From Paracidobacterium acidisoli (GTDB taxonomy: Bacteria > Acidobacteriota > Terriglobia > Terriglobales > Acidobacteriaceae), in the NCBI RefSeq assembly GCF_003428625.2, contig NZ_QVQT02000005.1:124001-188000 (forward strand): DNA of 64,000 bases, in the 5' to 3' direction. Made by a program: the position numbers and the translations under genes. Below, piece by piece: positions 62,966-64,000 of the stretch. Every line of letters starts with the position of its first letter. The first letter of the stretch is position 1. The notes below the pieces were generated by a model. The model saw nothing but the letters and a program-made list of their open reading frames with translations. It did no database searches and had not been told where the DNA came from.

Positions 62966-64000
62966 TCACGGTAAAGAGGATTGGGTTGCGGGAGCGGTTT
63001 GTGCTGTCGTTCCACTGAAGCGCCGCAGCAGCATTCCGCCCGCGAGTACAACCGTGACGCCCACCAGTGCGGGAACCGGGCTGTGCAGCAGAATCAGAAG
63101 CGCGATGACAACAGCGCAGAAGAGAAATACGATCGGCGCCGCGGGGTACCACCACCGCCGTACCGGCTCCTTCAGCCGGAACAGCGTGGAAACCGACAGC
63201 GCGAGAAAACATACGGCGGAAAAAATAATGTAGGCCAGGATGCGGTCGAAGGCGCCGAAGAGAAGAATCAGCAGCGCCATGCATGTCTGCAGCAGAATTG
63301 CGTTTGCGGGCGTTCCAAAGAGAGGATGCAGTCTGCCGAACACGGAGAAAAATTCGCCATCGCGCGCCATTGCGTAGTAAACGCGCGGAGCGGCCATGGT
63401 CAGCGCCAGCAGCCCGCCAAGTACGGAAAGCAGCACACACACAGACAGGACTCTTCCCCCTGCATGTCCAAAGAGTGCTTCCCCGAACTGTGCGACGAAG
63501 GCGGTGTTGGAAGTGATGTGCTCCACCGGCACAACGGAGAGGAAGGCTGCGCTGACAAGCAGGTAGACGACCGTGACCAGCAGGACTCCGAAGGTAAAAG
63601 CAAGAGGCAGGTTGCGTTTCGGATTGCGTATTTCACCTGCAAGTTTTCCGGCCTCCCACCAGCCGCCAAAGCTGAAGAATGCGCTGACAATGGCTCCGGC
63701 AATAGCAGCAAAAAGAGGATCGGACCCGGTACGCCGCACCGTAAGCGGTAACAGATTTGCAGAAGAGGCATGACCCGAAAGCCAAGCCCATGCCACCAGC
63801 GCCACCAGCACAGCGATCTTCAGCAGATTGGCAGTGGCCATGACTCCGCTGCTCAGCCGGGTCCCGGCGTAGTTCACCGCGCAGATCGCCAGCAGAGCGA
63901 GCGCTGGAAGAAACGTGGCCAGCCTCGGTGGAAGGTGGATCAATGTCTCGACGTAGGGCAGAGCACCCACCGCGAGCGCGGCGGCAATTCCAGGGTCGAC
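62966..64000 (-). CDS. APC superfamily amino-acid permease (partial, runs off the right edge)
   Basis: 344 residues visible, continuing beyond the window with no start seen. About eight to nine membrane helices remain, with the APC feature INYLG-like AVNYAGTRLSSGVMATANLLKI and the FSFGGWWEAGKLAGEIRNPKRNLP loop diagnostic of amino-acid/polyamine permeases. MARDG (VYYAMARDGEFF) is also typical. It is the first visible gene of the operon that continues with three AhpD-like genes and an MFS transporter. Confidence 0.9.
   Translation of the reverse strand, partial: VDPGIAAALAVGALPYVETLIHLPPRLATFLPALALLAICAVNYAGTRLSSGVMATANLLKIAVLVALVAWAWLSGHASSANLLPLTVRRTGSDPLFAAIAGAIVSAFFSFGGWWEAGKLAGEIRNPKRNLPLAFTFGVLLVTVVYLLVSAAFLSVVPVEHITSNTAFVAQFGEALFGHAGGRVLSVCVLLSVLGGLLALTMAAPRVYYAMARDGEFFSVFGRLHPLFGTPANAILLQTCMALLILLFGAFDRILAYIIFSAVCFLALSVSTLFRLKEPVRRWWYPAAPIVFLFCAVVIALLILLHSPVPALVGVTVVLAGGMLLRRFSGTTAQTAPATQSSLP

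Overview
The window is GC-rich and looks chromosomal. It most likely comes from an Acidobacteriota genome of the class Terriglobia/Acidobacteriia. This is inferred from the large Oar-like TonB receptors with carboxypeptidase-regulatory domains, the CPXCG cysteine-rich protein, the Ku/LigD pair, and families of palindromic intergenic repeats. No rRNA, CRISPR array, transposase or integrase gene was seen.

Left part (1-37.5 kb): LOG-family nucleotide-hydrolase-like protein, PHP phosphoesterase, an unknown polytopic membrane protein, CPXCG protein, bamA followed by an OmpH/Skp chaperone gene, tRNA-Ala next to an alanyl-tRNA editing enzyme, an MgtC-like protein, and a bacterial NHEJ pair (ku-ligD) with a DUF3175 gene. 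Next come a tolC/MFP/HAE-RND efflux operon and, upstream on the same strand, a YncE-like beta-propeller gene with an OmpR-type response regulator and its kinase. A DUF4337 gene, an Oar-like receptor and a secreted glycosidase-like protein follow, then a small zinc-ribbon protein and rpoD and dnaG arranged head to head. Nine intergenic loci here carry one modular set of palindromic repeats (called E, D, A, B and C below).

Right part (37.5-64 kb): dnaG, an orphan DHp-like protein, tRNA-Leu and tRNA-Ser. After the tRNAs the palindromic repeats are not seen again. This segment holds a SLOG-domain protein with two SLATT-like membrane units (possible stand-alone defence effector), a TonB receptor, a secreted histidine phosphatase, and a heavy-metal RND operon (CzcCBA/CusCBA-like) with its own two-component system. 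A divergent PAS-kinase/NarL pair, an M14/S9 peptidase pair with a damaged junction, and a five-gene operon of three AhpD-like proteins with MFS and APC transporters complete it.

The main circuits are two two-component/RND-efflux modules. A shared candidate operator, CTTCA-N7-TTAAG, lies before the HAE-type efflux operon, before the operon encoding its putative regulators, and before the histidine-phosphatase gene. Starts were chosen by ribosome-binding site, signal peptide and family N-terminus. All functions come from sequence reading alone, with no database search.
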